Shown: in pieces, positions 44,777 through 54,622 of the stretch
Layout of the letters: each line of letters begins with the position of its first letter
Position numbering within the stretch: position 1 is the stretch's first letter
NCBI GenBank assembly: GCA_965275915.1
Contig: CBDHYI010000008.1
Location: forward strand, 1 to 64,000
DNA from: JBDWFY01 sp965275915
GTDB taxonomy: Bacteria; Pseudomonadota; Alphaproteobacteria; Rhizobiales; Stappiaceae
DNA length: 64,000 bases
Reading direction: 5' to 3'
Position numbers and translations under genes: made by a program
The notes under the pieces: model-generated
Told to the model about the DNA's origin: nothing
Databases searched by the model: none
The model's input: the letters and a program-made list of their open reading frames with translations, nothing else

Positions 44777-46624
44777 ATGAATGCGGTCTTCTCTTATCTT
44801 GAAAACATTGTTTCGCCTTTCAAGAACCATGACGGGACGCCGCCACCGTCCGATCTGAGCGCGTTTTACTGGCATTTTGTCCGCCAGATCTGGAAGCCTT
44901 TGGCGTGGCTTATGGCTTTCGGATTTGTCGTGTCCATTATTGAGGTGGCAATCTTTGACTACCTTGGCCGGATCATCGACCACCTGAACAATACCGGTCC
45001 CGATCAGTTGCTTACGGATCACGGCGGTGAACTGATCTGGATGCTGGTGGTCGTTGTGCTGCTGCGTCCGCTGTTCGGTGCGGGTCACACGATGATCAAG
45101 TTTCAGATTGTCGAGCCTGCCATGACAAACCTCATCCGCTGGCAGACGCACAAACATGTCCTGGGACAGTCGTTGTCCTACTTCAACAACGATTTTGCCG
45201 GCCGGATTGCAAACAAGATCATCCAGACGGGGCCTGCTTTGCGCAGTTCGGTCGTCTCGCTGATCGACGCGATCTGGTTCGTTCTGATCTATGTTTCAGC
45301 GGCCATATATCTGTTTTTGGGCGTCGATGCCTGGCTGATCCTGCCGCTTTTGGGATGGATCATCATTTATGTGGCGCTCCTGAGCTACTTTGTCCCGCAG
45401 ATCAAAGAGCGCTCGGCGATCATGTCCGAAGCACGCTCGAGCCTGACCGGCCGGATCGTCGACAGCTATACCAACATCCTGACCGTCAAGCTGTTTGCCG
45501 CAGGGCGGAGAGAGGAAGCCTATTCGCGTGAATCCCTGGAGGATCATACGCGGAAGTTCTACGACATCCTTCGGCCGCTGTCGGTGATGATCATCCTGTT
45601 GTGGATCGTCAACGGCGTGTTCATCGCCTCACTCAGTGCGCTGGGGATCGGTTTGTGGCAGAACGGCCTCGTCACCGTCGGATCGCTGGCGCTGGCAATC
45701 ACACTGTCGGTGCGCATCGTCAACATGTCCGCCTGGATCATGTGGATCACAACCGACATCTTCGAAAATGTCGGAACCGTTCAGGAGGGCATGGATACGA
45801 TTTCCCAGCCGCACACGCTGGTGGATCGGACAGATGCCGCACCGCTTGAGGTGGCGCGAGGTGAGATTGTCTTTGACGGTATTCGGTTCCATTACGGACA
45901 GGACAAAGGTGTCATCGAAGACCTGTCGCTGAAGATCGAGCCCGGCGAAAAAGTCGGCCTGGTCGGGCGGTCGGGGGCAGGTAAGTCCACGCTGGTCAAC
46001 CTCCTGCTGCGCTTCTACGATCTGGAGGGAGGGCGCATCCTGATCGATGGTCAGGACATCGGTTCGGTCACCCAGGACAGCCTGCGGGCACAGATCGGCA
46101 TGGTGACGCAGGATACCTCGCTGCTTCACCGGTCCGTGCTTGAAAACATCGTCTACGGCCGGTCCGGGGCAAGCCGGGAAGAGGCGATTCTGGCGGCCGA
46201 AAAGGCGCATGCGATGGCCTTCATTCCCGGGCTTGAGGACCTTCGGGGACGGCGCGGACTTGATGCGCATGTCGGTGAGCGCGGTGTCAAACTGTCCGGC
46301 GGCCAGCGCCAGCGGATAGCGATCGCCCGGGTCCTTCTCAAGGATGCGCCGATTCTGGTTCTGGATGAGGCGACCTCGGCGCTCGACTCCGAAGTTGAGG
46401 CCGCCATTCAGGAGAGCCTGTTCGACCTGATGAAGGGCAAGACGGTGATCGCCATCGCGCATCGCCTGTCGACCATCGCTGCAATGGACCGGCTGATCGT
46501 TATGGATCAGGGCCGCATCATCGAGGAGGGCTCTCACAAGATGCTTCTGGAAAAGGGCGGGGTTTATGCCCAGCTGTGGAACAGACAGTCCGGCGGTTTT
46601 TTGGATCCCGCGGCAGCAGCCTGA
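44777..46624 (+). CDS. ABC transporter half-molecule (ABCB-type), paralogue 1
   Basis: 615 residues: six-helix exporter domain (about 35-330) and C-terminal ATPase. Walker A GRSGAGKST, Q-loop MVTQDTSLLHRSV, signature LSGGQRQRIAIAR, Walker B ILVLDEATSALDSE and the H-loop IAHRLST are intact. The N-terminus YLENIVSPF and the coupling segment YFNNDFAGRIANKII are shared with its three neighbours. Substrate unknown; multidrug or lipid-type export is the family default. First of four tandem paralogues, start with GGAG upstream. Confidence 0.93.
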   Translation: MNAVFSYLENIVSPFKNHDGTPPPSDLSAFYWHFVRQIWKPLAWLMAFGFVVSIIEVAIFDYLGRIIDHLNNTGPDQLLTDHGGELIWMLVVVVLLRPLFGAGHTMIKFQIVEPAMTNLIRWQTHKHVLGQSLSYFNNDFAGRIANKIIQTGPALRSSVVSLIDAIWFVLIYVSAAIYLFLGVDAWLILPLLGWIIIYVALLSYFVPQIKERSAIMSEARSSLTGRIVDSYTNILTVKLFAAGRREEAYSRESLEDHTRKFYDILRPLSVMIILLWIVNGVFIASLSALGIGLWQNGLVTVGSLALAITLSVRIVNMSAWIMWITTDIFENVGTVQEGMDTISQPHTLVDRTDAAPLEVARGEIVFDGIRFHYGQDKGVIEDLSLKIEPGEKVGLVGRSGAGKSTLVNLLLRFYDLEGGRILIDGQDIGSVTQDSLRAQIGMVTQDTSLLHRSVLENIVYGRSGASREEAILAAEKAHAMAFIPGLEDLRGRRGLDAHVGERGVKLSGGQRQRIAIARVLLKDAPILVLDEATSALDSEVEAAIQESLFDLMKGKTVIAIAHRLSTIAAMDRLIVMDQGRIIEEGSHKMLLEKGGVYAQLWNRQSGGFLDPAAAA

Positions 46625-46627
46625 ATG

Positions 46628-46653
46628 CCGGGTGACGTCCCGACGTCACCCGG
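46628..46653 (+). other. Intercistronic hairpin after ABC paralogue 1
   Basis: Perfect 12-bp inverted repeat (arms 46628-46639 and 46642-46653, two-base centre) immediately downstream of the first ABC gene. No T-run follows; an mRNA-stability or attenuating stem-loop is more likely than a terminator. Confidence 0.5.
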
Positions 46654-46728
46654 TCCGAACGATCAAAGATCCGGCAAAAAAGGCCGGCAGGAAACCGTCT
46701 CCAAGGAGACTGTTTGAGGAGAAACGGA

Positions 46729-48588
46729 ATGTTTTCCTGGTTTGAACGGATGATTGATCCGTTCGCAAACAAGGATCTGTCGCAGCCGCCCGGCAGCGTG
46801 CTTTCGTTCTGCTGGTATTTCGTCCGGCCGTACTGGAAGGTGTTTGCGGCGGTTGCCACACTGGCTGCGCTTGTCGCGGTCTTCGAAGTCATGATCTTTT
46901 CGTTCCTGGGCGATCTGGTCAATTGGCTCGCAAGCGAATCCAAGGAGACGTTTTTTGACGACAATATCGGCCGACTGATCTGGATTGCAGCCGTCATCGT
47001 CATCATTCTTCCGGTTCTGCACTGTCTTTGGGAGTTGTTTTTCCATCAAAGCGTGATGGGCAACTTCCCCATGGCGATCCGCTGGCGCCTGCACCGCTAT
47101 CTTCTGCGCCAGTCCTACGAGTTTTATCAGAATGACTTTGCCGGCCGCGTCGCGACCAAACTGATGCAGACGGCATTGGCGGTGCGGGAAGTCGCGACCA
47201 AGGCCAGCGAATTGCTGGTCTATATCGTGGTCTATTTTGCAAGCGCTGTCGTGGTCGTGGCCGAAGCGGACTGGCGGCTTGCCCTGCCGCTTCTGATCTG
47301 GCTGGTGCTTTACATCGTCACCATGGTCGTGTTCGTCCCGAAGCTCCAGGCAATTTCCCAGCGGCAGGCCCATGCCCGCTCGACCATGACCGGTCACATC
47401 GTGGACGCCTATACCAACATTTCGACGGTGAAACTGTTTTCTCACGCCGAACGCGAGGAGACCCATGCGCGCGGGTCCATGTTCGGCTTCTTGAAGACGG
47501 TTTTCAGTCAGATGCGGCTCGTCACGGTGGTGAATATGACGCTGATGGCGATCAATACCGCGCTTCTGTTTTCGGTCGGGGCACTGTCGATCTGGCTTTG
47601 GCAGGTTTCCAAAGTGACGACCGGCGACATCGCGCTGGTGGTCGGCCTGGTCATTCGCCTTCAGGGCATGTCGCAATGGATCATGTGGGAGCTGGGAACG
47701 CTGTTTGAAAGCATCGGGACCGTTGCCGACGGCATTTCGACCATCTCCCAACCCCGCAAGGTGCTCGATGCGCAAGACGCCGGGCCGCTCGCCGTCAGGA
47801 CGGGCGCGGTCGAATTCGACAATATCAAATTCCACTATGGCAAGAGTGGCGGTGTGATCGACAATCTCAATCTTCAGATCGCGCCGGGCGAAAAAATCGG
47901 TCTGGTCGGGCGCTCCGGGGCGGGCAAGTCGACGCTCGTCAATCTGCTGTTGCGCTTTTACGATCTTGAAGGCGGACGCATCCGGATCGACGGGCAGGAT
48001 ATTGCGAAGGTGCGTCAGGACAGCCTTCGGGAGAATATCAGCGTTGTCACCCAGGATACGTCGCTTTTGCATCGCAGCGTCATGGAGAACATCGCATACG
48101 GAAAGCCGGATGCGGACATGGCGTCGATCATTGCCGCGGCCGAACGGGCGCAGGCCTTCGAGTTTATCAAGGGCCTGCAGGACCAGAACGGCCATACCGG
48201 ATTTGATGCCCATGTCGGCGAACGGGGTGTGAAACTGTCTGGCGGTCAGCGCCAGAGGATTGCCATTGCACGGGTTCTTTTGAAAAACGCGCCTATTCTG
48301 ATCCTCGACGAGGCGACATCGGCGCTTGATTCAGAGGTCGAGGCGGCCATTCAGGAGCAGCTCAACAATCTGATGGCCGGAAAAACCGTCATTGCCATCG
48401 CCCACAGGCTGTCGACAATTGCGGCTATGGATCGGCTCGTCATCATGGAAAGCGGCCGTATCGTCGAAGAGGGCAGCCACGAGGACCTGCTGAAACAGAA
48501 TGGCGTATATGCAGGCCTTTGGGCGCGGCAGTCCGGAGGGTTTATTGAACCGCCTCCTCTGGAAAGTGACACTGAAGCGGCCCAGTAA
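46729..48588 (+). CDS. ABC transporter half-molecule (ABCB-type), paralogue 2
   Basis: 619 residues. Same architecture as its neighbours: N-terminal WFERMIDPF, six helices, FYQNDFAGRVATKLM coupling segment, then Walker A GRSGAGKST, signature LSGGQRQRIAIAR, ILILDEATSALDSE, IAHRLST. All catalytic motifs are consensus, so either a homodimer or a heterodimer with an adjacent paralogue would have two good sites. ATG at 46729 follows GAGGAG; a TTG 15 bp upstream is in frame but less likely. Confidence 0.93.
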   Translation: MFSWFERMIDPFANKDLSQPPGSVLSFCWYFVRPYWKVFAAVATLAALVAVFEVMIFSFLGDLVNWLASESKETFFDDNIGRLIWIAAVIVIILPVLHCLWELFFHQSVMGNFPMAIRWRLHRYLLRQSYEFYQNDFAGRVATKLMQTALAVREVATKASELLVYIVVYFASAVVVVAEADWRLALPLLIWLVLYIVTMVVFVPKLQAISQRQAHARSTMTGHIVDAYTNISTVKLFSHAEREETHARGSMFGFLKTVFSQMRLVTVVNMTLMAINTALLFSVGALSIWLWQVSKVTTGDIALVVGLVIRLQGMSQWIMWELGTLFESIGTVADGISTISQPRKVLDAQDAGPLAVRTGAVEFDNIKFHYGKSGGVIDNLNLQIAPGEKIGLVGRSGAGKSTLVNLLLRFYDLEGGRIRIDGQDIAKVRQDSLRENISVVTQDTSLLHRSVMENIAYGKPDADMASIIAAAERAQAFEFIKGLQDQNGHTGFDAHVGERGVKLSGGQRQRIAIARVLLKNAPILILDEATSALDSEVEAAIQEQLNNLMAGKTVIAIAHRLSTIAAMDRLVIMESGRIVEEGSHEDLLKQNGVYAGLWARQSGGFIEPPPLESDTEAAQ

Positions 48589-48627
48589 TAATAAGACGGA
48601 GTCCTGGTCCCAATCTGCTGAGAGCTC

Positions 48628-50505
48628 ATGAGAGCAATACTTGACCCGATCTATCAGGCATTTGAACGCCTGATCGCGCCCTTTCCGGAAAACGAAGTCG
48701 TCCGTCCGCCCTCGGATCTGGTCGGCTTCTTTCGGATGTTTCTTTATCCGATGCGCCGGCTGCTGGCGGCCTTGTTTGTGTCCTCCGGGCTGTTCGCCAT
48801 TGGCGACCTGCTGCTGTACGTCTTTATCGGCATGCTGGTTGATCGCCTTGAAGGAGCCGATCCTGCGACTTTTGTCAGCGACAATGCCTGGATGCTGGCG
48901 GGCATGGCCTTCATCGTTCTGGTCTGTCGACCGGTCGTGTTTCTCACAACGCGCGGACTCATCAACCTGACGATTGCTCCGGGGCTGTCAAATCTGGTGC
49001 GCTGGCAAAGCTATCGTTATGTGCTGCGCCAGAGCATTACGTTTTTTCAGAACGATTTTGCCGGACGTGTTGCGCAAAAAGTGTTGCAGTCCGGCCCCGC
49101 CGTGCGCGAGTGCATTGCCAACGCGGTGGACGGTTCCTGGTTCCTGATCATATTCCTGTTGGGGACTTTTGCGCTGCTGATTGACATCAACTGGGTTCTC
49201 CTGGTGCCTCTGATCGTGTGGACGGTGGCCTATATTGTAACGATCATCTATTTCGTTCCGCGGATACGCGTGAAGTCGGTCGATGTCTCCGAGACGGTGT
49301 CCGGGCTCAGCGGACGCATTGTCGACAGCTATACCAACATCCAGACGGTCAAACTCTTTTCCGATCCTGATCAGGAAGATGCCTTTGTCCTGTCCGGCTT
49401 CAGGAAGCATCTTTATGCATTTCAGGGATTGATGCGCGCGATCATTGACGTCTCGCTTGTGCTCACCCTGATGAACTCCGCCCTGATTTTCTCCGTTGCA
49501 GGCCTGTCAATCTGGCTGTGGAGCCAGGGAGCTGTGTCGCTTGGAGCTCTCGCGATAGCCTGCGGGCTCGCGATACGGCTCAATCAGAGTTCCGGCTGGG
49601 TGCTCAGAACCATCACGGCGTTGTTTGAAAATATCGGAACTGCCCAGAACGCGGTCGATACCATCTCGGTGGAGAAAAGCGTTGTGGACAGACATGGCGC
49701 GCCCGCACTTGCTGTTCAGGAAGGCAAGATCGAATTCAAACGCGTGTTCTTCAACTATGAGCGGGAAGGCCGCGTTATTGAAGATCTCAGCCTGCGAGTG
49801 GCACCGGGCGAAAAGGTCGGTCTGGTCGGCCGTTCCGGCGCAGGAAAATCGACGCTGGTCAATCTTCTGCTCCGGTTTCACGATGTGAGCTCCGGCGAAA
49901 TCCTGATCGATGGCCAGAATGTCAGTGAGGTGACGCAAGACAGCCTGAGAAAGGCCATCGGCGTGGTTTCGCAGGATACCTCGCTGCTGCATCGCTCCAT
50001 ACGGGACAATATTGCTTACGGGGCCATGTCGGCTGATGAGGAGTCCGTCTTTCAGGCTGCCCGGAAGGCCCACGCGCATCGGTTCATCGAAGGCCTGTCC
50101 GACAGCCGGGACCGTCGGGGGTATGAAGCCCATGTCGGCGAGCGCGGCGTCAAACTGTCCGGCGGACAGCGGCAGCGGATAGCGATCGCGCGCGTGCTTT
50201 TAAAAAATGCGCCGATCCTGGTGCTTGACGAAGCCACCTCTGCGCTTGACTCCGAAGTCGAGGCGGCTATTCAGGAACAGCTCTATAATCTGATGCAGGG
50301 CAAAACGGTGATCGCCATTGCCCACCGTCTGTCGACGATTGCGGCGATGAATCGGCTGATCGTCATGGACAGGGGGCGCATCGTCGAAGAAGGCTCCCAC
50401 GACGCGTTGATCAAGACCGGAGGCGTTTATGCGCAACTATGGGAACGGCAGTCCGGCGGATTTCTTGCGCCTCTTGACGGAACCGAACCTGAAGCCGCCG
50501 AGTAG
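48628..50505 (+). CDS. ABC transporter half-molecule (ABCB-type), paralogue 3
   Basis: 625 residues. N-terminal AFERLIAPF, six helices, FFQNDFAGRVAQKVL, then Walker A GRSGAGKST, VVSQDTSLLHRSI, LSGGQRQRIAIAR, ILVLDEATSALDSE, IAHRLST. Slightly more diverged membrane half than paralogues 1 and 2 (FRMFLYPMRRLLAALFV instead of the WHFVRxxWK-type start). 39 bp after paralogue 2, so co-transcribed. Confidence 0.93.
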   Translation: MRAILDPIYQAFERLIAPFPENEVVRPPSDLVGFFRMFLYPMRRLLAALFVSSGLFAIGDLLLYVFIGMLVDRLEGADPATFVSDNAWMLAGMAFIVLVCRPVVFLTTRGLINLTIAPGLSNLVRWQSYRYVLRQSITFFQNDFAGRVAQKVLQSGPAVRECIANAVDGSWFLIIFLLGTFALLIDINWVLLVPLIVWTVAYIVTIIYFVPRIRVKSVDVSETVSGLSGRIVDSYTNIQTVKLFSDPDQEDAFVLSGFRKHLYAFQGLMRAIIDVSLVLTLMNSALIFSVAGLSIWLWSQGAVSLGALAIACGLAIRLNQSSGWVLRTITALFENIGTAQNAVDTISVEKSVVDRHGAPALAVQEGKIEFKRVFFNYEREGRVIEDLSLRVAPGEKVGLVGRSGAGKSTLVNLLLRFHDVSSGEILIDGQNVSEVTQDSLRKAIGVVSQDTSLLHRSIRDNIAYGAMSADEESVFQAARKAHAHRFIEGLSDSRDRRGYEAHVGERGVKLSGGQRQRIAIARVLLKNAPILVLDEATSALDSEVEAAIQEQLYNLMQGKTVIAIAHRLSTIAAMNRLIVMDRGRIVEEGSHDALIKTGGVYAQLWERQSGGFLAPLDGTEPEAAE

Positions 50506-50586
50506 GGCGCTAAGATCCGCCATAACAGGCCGCTTGACGCAAAACAGAGCTGTCTGCCCGTCAATGTTTAAGGGAGCATAACAGGC

Positions 50587-52434
50587 GTGGAGCGGCTGTT
50601 CCGATTATTTGAAAACTGGCTGGACCCGCTCGACACGCCCCCTGCGGCTGACATTCCCGGAACCACAACCGGATTCTTGTGGCACTTCATTCGTCAGGCC
50701 AGGGGCGTTTTCATTCTGATGCTCGTGCTTGGCGGCATAACCGCTGTTCTTGAGGCGGCGATCTTCAGCTTTGTCGGCGTCATCGTGGATATGCTCGATC
50801 AGGGCGATCCGGCAACGTTGCTTGCTGACAATTACTGGATCTTGGCCGGAATGGTCGTGACCGTCCTGATCATCCGGCCGATCATCATCGTTCTGACGGT
50901 GCTGCTTGAAGAGCAGACCGTTGTTCCCGGTTTCTTCAACAAGGTCCGCTGGCAGACGAACCAGCGCGTTTTGAATCAGAGCCTGTCATACTTTCAGGAT
51001 GACTTCGCCGGCCGGATCGCGGCGAAAATCTGGCAGACCGGACAGGCCGCGGGCGACTTCATGATCTCGCTCTTGCAGATCGTGTGGTTCATTATCGTTT
51101 TCGCACTGACAACGCTGTTCTTGCTGGCCGAACTTGATGTCCGGTTCGTGCTGATTGTGCTGCTGTGGCTTGTGGTCTATGCGGGCCTGGCCGTCAAAAT
51201 CATCCCTGTTATCCGGGCGAGAGCCAGGATCACGGCTGATACCGGCTCGGCGGTCAACGGGCGTCTGGTCGATACCTATTCCAACATTCAAACCGTTAAA
51301 CTGTTCGGCAGCCGCGAACAGGAGCTGGATGGAACCCGGCAGAGCTTCGAAGTCTTCCTGAGGAGCCTGAGGCGTTTCACCCGTATGCTGACGATCATGC
51401 GCAGCCTGCTTGCCGTTCTTGGAAGCGGCATGATCGCCGGGATCGGCGCGCTGTCGATTTTCCTCTGGGCCCGGGCCGAGGTGACAAGCGGGGAAGTCGC
51501 CGTTGTCCTTGGCCTGACCCTGCGGCTCAATCTGCTGCTGAACCGGATGATGGGGCAGTTGAACGGCCTTTTCCGGAATCTGGGAACGGTTCAGGACGGC
51601 ATGGAAACAATTGCCAAACCCATCCTGGTCCGCGACCGGCCCGGCGCGGGCGGGCTGACGGTCACAAAAGGCCTGGTTGTTTTTGACAAGGTCGGGTTCC
51701 GCTATGGACCGGGCGATGCCGTCATTGACAATCTGTCCCTGACAATTCAGCCGGGGGAGAAAGTAGGGCTTGTCGGCCACTCCGGCGCGGGAAAGTCGAC
51801 TCTCATTCATCTCCTGCTGCGCTTTTACGATCTTGACCAGGGGTGCATACGCATCGACGGACAGGATATCGCGGCGGTCCGGCAGAACAGTCTGCGGCAG
51901 GCCGTCGGCGTTGTCTCCCAGGACACGTCGCTGATGCACCGCTCCATCCGCGACAACATTGCCTACGGGCGGGCCGGCAGTGCCTTTGCCGACGTGCAGG
52001 AGGCGGCGCGCCGGGCCCATGCCGATGATTTTATCGTCGACCTGCAGGACCGGAAAAACCGGTCCGGTTACGATGCGCATGCCGGCGAACGCGGGGTGAA
52101 GCTTTCAGGCGGACAGAGGCAGCGGATCGCGATCGCCCGCGTTCTTTTGAAGAATGCGCCTATTCTGGCGCTGGATGAAGCGACCTCTTCGCTCGATTCC
52201 GAAATTGAGGCCGCCATTCAGGAACAGCTTAACAATCTGATGACCGGAAAAACCGTCATCGCGATCGCGCATCGTCTGTCGACCATCGCAGCCATGGACC
52301 GGCTCGTTGTCATGGAACAGGGGCGCATCGTCGAAACGGGAACGCACCGGGAACTGATCGATCGGGAAGGGGCCTACGCGCGGCTCTGGCGGCGGCAGTC
52401 CGGCGGTTTTCTGGTTCCGACTCAGGCTGTTTGA
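50587..52434 (+). CDS. ABC transporter half-molecule (ABCB-type), paralogue 4
   Basis: 615 residues, GTG start with GGGAG upstream. N-terminal LFENWLDPL, YFQDDFAGRIAAKIW coupling segment. Small departures in the ATPase: Walker A GHSGAGKST, D-loop region LALDEATSSLDSE. Catalytic residues remain intact. The most divergent of the four. 81 bp after paralogue 3; next gene on the same strand is petA, 312 bp away. Confidence 0.93.
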   Translation: MERLFRLFENWLDPLDTPPAADIPGTTTGFLWHFIRQARGVFILMLVLGGITAVLEAAIFSFVGVIVDMLDQGDPATLLADNYWILAGMVVTVLIIRPIIIVLTVLLEEQTVVPGFFNKVRWQTNQRVLNQSLSYFQDDFAGRIAAKIWQTGQAAGDFMISLLQIVWFIIVFALTTLFLLAELDVRFVLIVLLWLVVYAGLAVKIIPVIRARARITADTGSAVNGRLVDTYSNIQTVKLFGSREQELDGTRQSFEVFLRSLRRFTRMLTIMRSLLAVLGSGMIAGIGALSIFLWARAEVTSGEVAVVLGLTLRLNLLLNRMMGQLNGLFRNLGTVQDGMETIAKPILVRDRPGAGGLTVTKGLVVFDKVGFRYGPGDAVIDNLSLTIQPGEKVGLVGHSGAGKSTLIHLLLRFYDLDQGCIRIDGQDIAAVRQNSLRQAVGVVSQDTSLMHRSIRDNIAYGRAGSAFADVQEAARRAHADDFIVDLQDRKNRSGYDAHAGERGVKLSGGQRQRIAIARVLLKNAPILALDEATSSLDSEIEAAIQEQLNNLMTGKTVIAIAHRLSTIAAMDRLVVMEQGRIVETGTHRELIDREGAYARLWRRQSGGFLVPTQAV

Positions 52435-52746
52435 TCGGACCGGCGGACGCGGTCAACGGAACTTTTTTGAAGGGTGTGGCGCTGATGCCGCCGGAAAATG
52501 CGCTCTAAAATGTGGACATTAGGGCGATTCTAAGACGCTCCCGTTGCGACAAACCGTCATTTGCCTATGCACCGTCTGGACAAGAGGCTGGAACGATGCA
52601 AAAAGACACGACGCTTGTGCGCGCGGGGGAGCTCGCGCATTACCGCTGGTGTCATGCCTGTTTATCCGGGTTCACGGCTGTCATTGCCGGCTGTCCTGGG
52701 TGATCGGGATGGTGGCGCCGGATTTCAAAAGGACGTGACTTTGGCA
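52435..52746 (+). promoter_or_regulatory. Upstream region of petABC
   Basis: 312 bp without a supported gene. Expected to contain the petABC promoter; no clear -35/-10 pair or regulator box could be assigned. The petA frame is open back to 52561 but that extension lacks a ribosome site and would precede a normal Tat signal. Confidence 0.4.
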
Positions 52747-53301
52747 ATGACGGAAACGGCTGAACCGACACGCCGCGATTTCCTGTATCTGGCAACTGGC
52801 GCCATGGGCGTTGTTGGTGCGGGAGCAGTCGCTTGGCCTTTCATCGATCAGATGAATCCGGATGCGTCGGCATTGGCGCTGGCTTCGATTGAAGTGGACG
52901 TATCTGCAATCGAAGAAGGGCAATCCATAACGGTTAAGTGGCGCGGGAAACCGGTCTTTATCCGCTATCGGACTCCAACGGAGATCGAAGAAGCGGAGAG
53001 TATCCCGGTTTCGGACCTGCCCGATCCGCTCGCCCGCAACGCCAACCTGGCGGCCGATGCGCCCGCAGACGACAAAAACCGCGCCGCCGAGGGCAGGGAA
53101 CCATGGCTGGTGATGGTCGGTATCTGTACCCACCTTGGCTGTGTGCCGATCGGCGAGCAGGGGGATTTCGGCGGCTGGTTCTGCCCGTGCCACGGATCCC
53201 ATTACGATACTGCAGGCCGAATTCGCACAGGCCCCGCGCCGGAAAACCTTTTGATTCCCCCCTTCGAGTTCGTCAGTGACTCGACGATCAAAATCGGCTA
53301 G
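52747..53301 (+). CDS. petA: Ubiquinol-cytochrome c reductase iron-sulfur (Rieske) subunit
   Basis: 184 residues. A twin-arginine motif TRRDFLYLATGAMG leads a single N-terminal membrane anchor. The [2Fe-2S] ligands are in GICTHLGCVP and FCPCHGSHYD, both complete. Passes electrons from ubiquinol at the Qo site to cytochrome c1. ATG at 52747 follows AAGGA. First gene of petABC. Confidence 0.96.
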   Translation: MTETAEPTRRDFLYLATGAMGVVGAGAVAWPFIDQMNPDASALALASIEVDVSAIEEGQSITVKWRGKPVFIRYRTPTEIEEAESIPVSDLPDPLARNANLAADAPADDKNRAAEGREPWLVMVGICTHLGCVPIGEQGDFGGWFCPCHGSHYDTAGRIRTGPAPENLLIPPFEFVSDSTIKIG

Positions 53302-53324
53302 GCGCAAGGCGCGGAGGATTTTTC

Positions 53325-54596
53325 ATGGCTGGACATAACAAATACGTTCCGCAGTCTGCCCCGGCGCGATGGCTGGAGTCCCGCTTGCCGGTGATCTCGC
53401 TTGTGCGCGGCAGTTTTGTGGATTTTCCCACCCCGAAGAACCTGAATTACTGGTGGACCTTCGGCGGCATCCTGTTTTTCATGCTGATCGTTCAGATCAT
53501 CACCGGCATCGTGCTGGTGATGCATTATGCGCCCAATACCGAAATCGCATTCCGTGAAGTCGAAGAGATTATGCGCGATGTGAATTTCGGCTGGCTGCTG
53601 CGGTACCTGCATTCAAACGGCGCATCGATGTTCTTTGTCGCCGTTTATATTCACATTTTCAGAGGTCTCTATTACGGCTCCTACAAGGCGCCGCGGGAAA
53701 TCTCCTGGATCCTGGGCGTGATCATCTTCCTGTTGATGATGGCCACCGCCTTCATGGGGTACGTTCTTCCCTGGGGGCAGATGTCCTTCTGGGGCGCCAC
53801 GGTGATCACCAACCTGTTCTCGGCGCTTCCCCTGGTCGGTGAATCGATCGTCACCTGGCTCTGGGGCGGCTTTGCGGTCGATAATGCGACGTTGAACCGG
53901 TTCTTCTCATTGCATTATCTGTTGCCGTTCATGATCTTCGGCGTCGTGCTGTTGCATGTTTGGGCGTTTCACACCACCGGCAACAACAACCCGACCGGGA
54001 TCAATCCCAAGAACGATAAGGACACCGTCCCGTTTCACCCCTATTACACGATGAAAGACCTGTTCGCGATCATCGTGTTCTGCATCGTCTTCGCCTGGTT
54101 CGTGTTCTATGTCCCCAATTACATGGGCCATCCGGACAACTATATCGAAGCCAATCCGCTGGTTACGCCCGCTCATATTGTGCCTGAATGGTATTTCCTG
54201 CCGTTCTACGCCATCCTGCGCGCCGTACCGGACAAGCTTGGTGGTGTTCTGGCCATGTTCGGCGCGATCGCTGTCCTGTTTGTTCTGCCGTGGCTGGACA
54301 CATCGCGGGTCAGGTCCGGAACCTTCCGGCCGCTCTTCAAGCAGTTCTTCTGGATTTTCGCCGCCAACTGCGTGGCGCTCGGCTATCTGGGCGCAATGCC
54401 TGCGGAAGGTGTTTACGTGATCCTGGCCCGGATCTGCACGATCTACTATTTCGCGCATTTCCTGATCATCCTGCCGGCGCTTGGCATGTTCGAAAGACCG
54501 AAGCCGCTGCCGACCTCCATATCCGAGGCGGTGCTGGCCAAGGGTGGCTCAGGCGGAGCTGTCGGCGCAACCGCCGCACCGGAAACGAAAGCATAA
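53325..54596 (+). CDS. petB: Cytochrome b of the bc1 complex
   Basis: 423 residues, eight membrane helices. Heme-bearing helices show YLHSNGASMFFVAVYIHIFR and the Qo motif PEWYFLPFYAIL. YFLP and the end helices agree with alphaproteobacterial cytochrome b; the last 25 residues are a Gly/Ala-rich tail (GGSGGAVGATAAPETKA). 23 bp after petA, 26 bp before petC. Confidence 0.97.
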   Translation: MAGHNKYVPQSAPARWLESRLPVISLVRGSFVDFPTPKNLNYWWTFGGILFFMLIVQIITGIVLVMHYAPNTEIAFREVEEIMRDVNFGWLLRYLHSNGASMFFVAVYIHIFRGLYYGSYKAPREISWILGVIIFLLMMATAFMGYVLPWGQMSFWGATVITNLFSALPLVGESIVTWLWGGFAVDNATLNRFFSLHYLLPFMIFGVVLLHVWAFHTTGNNNPTGINPKNDKDTVPFHPYYTMKDLFAIIVFCIVFAWFVFYVPNYMGHPDNYIEANPLVTPAHIVPEWYFLPFYAILRAVPDKLGGVLAMFGAIAVLFVLPWLDTSRVRSGTFRPLFKQFFWIFAANCVALGYLGAMPAEGVYVILARICTIYYFAHFLIILPALGMFERPKPLPTSISEAVLAKGGSGGAVGATAAPETKA

Positions 54597-54622
54597 CGGA
54601 CGTGATCAGAGGAACTTTGAAG

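Noticed and set aside
46663..48213. 516-residue minus-strand frame opposite ABC paralogue 2
   Set aside because: Antisense to a complete ABC gene; His/Asp-rich shadow sequence with no domain.
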